Assembly: GCA_002794515.1 (NCBI GenBank)
Contig: PGTJ01000107.1
Coordinates: 1-7,761 of the forward strand
Origin: Phototrophicales bacterium
GTDB taxonomy: Bacteria > Chloroflexota > Anaerolineae > Aggregatilineales > Phototrophicaceae
Length of the DNA: 7,761 nt
Direction: 5' to 3'
The notes beneath the pieces were generated by a model, which was given only the letters and a program-made list of their open reading frames with translations, did no database searches and was not told the DNA's origin. Shown here piece by piece: positions 6,212 to 7,761 of this stretch. Numbering within the stretch: the stretch's first letter is position 1; each line of letters opens with the position of its first letter. A program made the position numbers and the translations under genes.

Positions 6212-7735
6212 TCAAATATTCGGTATATAACGGCGGATGATCCGCATGGCTTTTAGACCGAATAGTGTAATTGGATCTAAGATGGTCAACGATGGGCGCG
6301 TGCCGATGAGCGTATCCATGAAGACCGATTGTGTCTTGGTGAAGCGATACAAGCCTTCTGGACCGCCTCGTCGCCCCACCCCACTGGCTTTCATCCCCCC
6401 CCATGGCAGGGCAATCGAGCCAGAGATGCCCGCACTACTGCGATTAATCGCCACCGACCCCGCCTCGATTTGTGTGGCGAGGCGCTCACCACGCGCTAAA
6501 TCGCGGGTATAGATGTTGGCAGATAAGCCATATTCACTATCATTGGCGAGGCGTATCGCTTCGCGTTCATTGGCGATTTTCATGATGGGTACGATGGGAC
6601 CGAATGTCTCTTCTTGCATAACACGCATCGAATGGTCAACATCGACCAAAATGGCGGGTTCGATGAACAACGGACCCAAATCTGGACGACGTTTTCCACC
6701 CCAAATGAGGCGTGCGCCTTTGGCGATGGCATCTTCGATATGTGCCTCCACACGGAGCAATTCACGCTCGGTGGTCATACTGCCCATGTGAACATCCAAT
6801 CCATCCCCTGCACCGATGACCATTGACTTGGCATACTCCACCACACGATGCACAAATGGTTCGTAGATGCTCTCCATGACATAAACGCGCTCGGTGCTGA
6901 TGCACATCTGCCCCGAATTTTCGCACGAATTCATCATGGCAGAGGCGGCGGCGATCTCTAAATCGGCATCTTCGAGGACGATCATCGGGTCTTTGCCACC
7001 CAATTCGAGGCTATAAGGAATCAGGCGTTCACCCGCCTGCATGGCGATTTTGCGCCCTGTAGCGGTGCTACCTGTAAAGCAGATATAATCGGCTAAATCC
7101 ACCAATGCCTTGCCCGTGCCACCATCACCGGTCACCACCTGCACAACATGCTGTGGGATGCCCGCTTGTAACATCAAATCTACTGCCGCCATGACGGTGA
7201 ACGGGGTGAATTCGCTGGGTTTATACACAACCACATTGCCCGCCAATAATGCGGGGACAGAATCGGCTAATGCCAAGAAGAGCGGATAATTCCACGGGGA
7301 AATCAGCCCGACCACGCCATGCGGTTTGAAATACACCCGCGACCGTTGGATGATAGGGAACAAGCTGGGGCGGTATTGTGGCGCGAGCAGTTTGGGCGCT
7401 TTGGGGATGTAATAATTGAGGGTGTTATCTAAGCCAATCATCTCAGCGAATGCGCCTGTATCATTTTTGCCCGTCTCATCGCGGATGATACGCATGATGC
7501 GGTTCTGCTCCGCCCACATCAAATCACCCCATTTGCGGAGCGCCTGCCCACGTTGTTCCACACTCAATGCCACCCATCTAGGGAAGGCATCACGGGCTTG
7601 TTCGACCACTTGGGCGACGGTTTGTGCATCGGTGTTGGCGACAGTACCGACCAGTTTGCCCGTCACTGGATTTTTAACATCAATGGTGGAGATGGAACTG
7701 CCTAATGATTTTTTAGGGGAAGATTTTGATGCCAT
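6212..7735 (-). CDS. Aldehyde dehydrogenase, succinate-semialdehyde dehydrogenase (GabD2-like) type
   Basis: The 507-residue product is a full-length ALDH-superfamily enzyme that oxidises an aldehyde to its acid with NAD(P). Visible motifs are PWNYP (N149), the cofactor segment YKPSEFTP (172-179), FTGSTATGRKI (G222/G227 of the Rossmann fold), LELGGKDP with general-base E244, GQMCIS with nucleophile C278, and EETFGP (E376). Glu175 sits where ribose-binding Glu in this superfamily favours NAD over NADP (family knowledge; inference here). GVVGLISPWNYP, MMNSCENSGQMCISTERVYV and the GVGRRGGPEGLYRFTKTQS tail closely resemble mycobacterial GabD2-type enzymes, so succinate semialdehyde is a reasonable but unproven substrate; other medium-chain aldehydes are possible. 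The C-terminus (about 480-507) is hydrophobic and basic and may touch the membrane. The ATG at 7735 has a weak AGAAAAG site. No GABA transaminase or other pathway gene is adjacent in the window. Confidence 0.9.
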   Translation of the reverse strand: MASKSSPKKSLGSSISTIDVKNPVTGKLVGTVANTDAQTVAQVVEQARDAFPRWVALSVEQRGQALRKWGDLMWAEQNRIMRIIRDETGKNDTGAFAEMIGLDNTLNYYIPKAPKLLAPQYRPSLFPIIQRSRVYFKPHGVVGLISPWNYPLFLALADSVPALLAGNVVVYKPSEFTPFTVMAAVDLMLQAGIPQHVVQVVTGDGGTGKALVDLADYICFTGSTATGRKIAMQAGERLIPYSLELGGKDPMIVLEDADLEIAAASAMMNSCENSGQMCISTERVYVMESIYEPFVHRVVEYAKSMVIGAGDGLDVHMGSMTTERELLRVEAHIEDAIAKGARLIWGGKRRPDLGPLFIEPAILVDVDHSMRVMQEETFGPIVPIMKIANEREAIRLANDSEYGLSANIYTRDLARGERLATQIEAGSVAINRSSAGISGSIALPWGGMKASGVGRRGGPEGLYRFTKTQSVFMDTLIGTRPSLTILDPITLFGLKAMRIIRRYIPNI

Positions 7736-7761
7736 ATCAATTTTTCTTTTCTACTTGAAAC

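Noticed and set aside
1..7761. Undescribed defence, mobile or CRISPR-like system
   Set aside because: No repeat-spacer array, transposase, integrase, terminal repeats, toxin-antitoxin pair or cluster of unknown genes was found; every long gene belongs to a recognisable family.

Overview
The window reads as ordinary chromosomal sequence from a bacterium, most likely a member of the Chloroflexota (an inference from gene content; no 16S rRNA or other phylogenetic marker is present). It holds five protein genes and one structural RNA gene. The clues are a YabE-type DUF348/G5/3D wall protein next to a Tad-type CpaF ATPase, a CHASE4 histidine kinase, and a GabD2-like aldehyde dehydrogenase. Base composition is close to even, and four of the five genes lie on the minus strand.

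Layout from left to right. Positions 1-1470 (minus) hold a membrane-anchored cell-wall protein whose 3' end runs off the left edge. Immediately upstream of it, at 1521-1650 (minus), is a gene for the small bacterial signal recognition particle RNA; it is not protein-coding and is easily missed. Then come an AT-rich dyad and a polytopic membrane protein resembling GT87 glycosyltransferases (1721-2683, minus). A 93-bp divergent intergenic region separates this from a CHASE4-sensor histidine kinase (2777-4471, plus). The kinase converges on cpaF (4514-6100, minus) across a 42-bp gap that contains a GC-rich hairpin. Upstream of cpaF, after 111 bp with another strong dyad, is an aldehyde dehydrogenase (6212-7735, minus).

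Functionally the genes do not form one pathway. Three concern the cell envelope or surface: the 3D-domain wall hydrolase, the GT-C-like membrane protein and the pilus/secretion ATPase. One is an orphan sensor kinase with no response regulator in view. One is catabolic (semialdehyde oxidation), and the SRP RNA is housekeeping. cpaF lacks the tadB/tadC neighbours that usually follow it. No mobile element, CRISPR array, tRNA, rRNA or gene cluster resembling an undescribed system was found. The most useful observations are the SRP RNA gene, the orphan arrangements of cpaF and the kinase, and several intergenic dyads.
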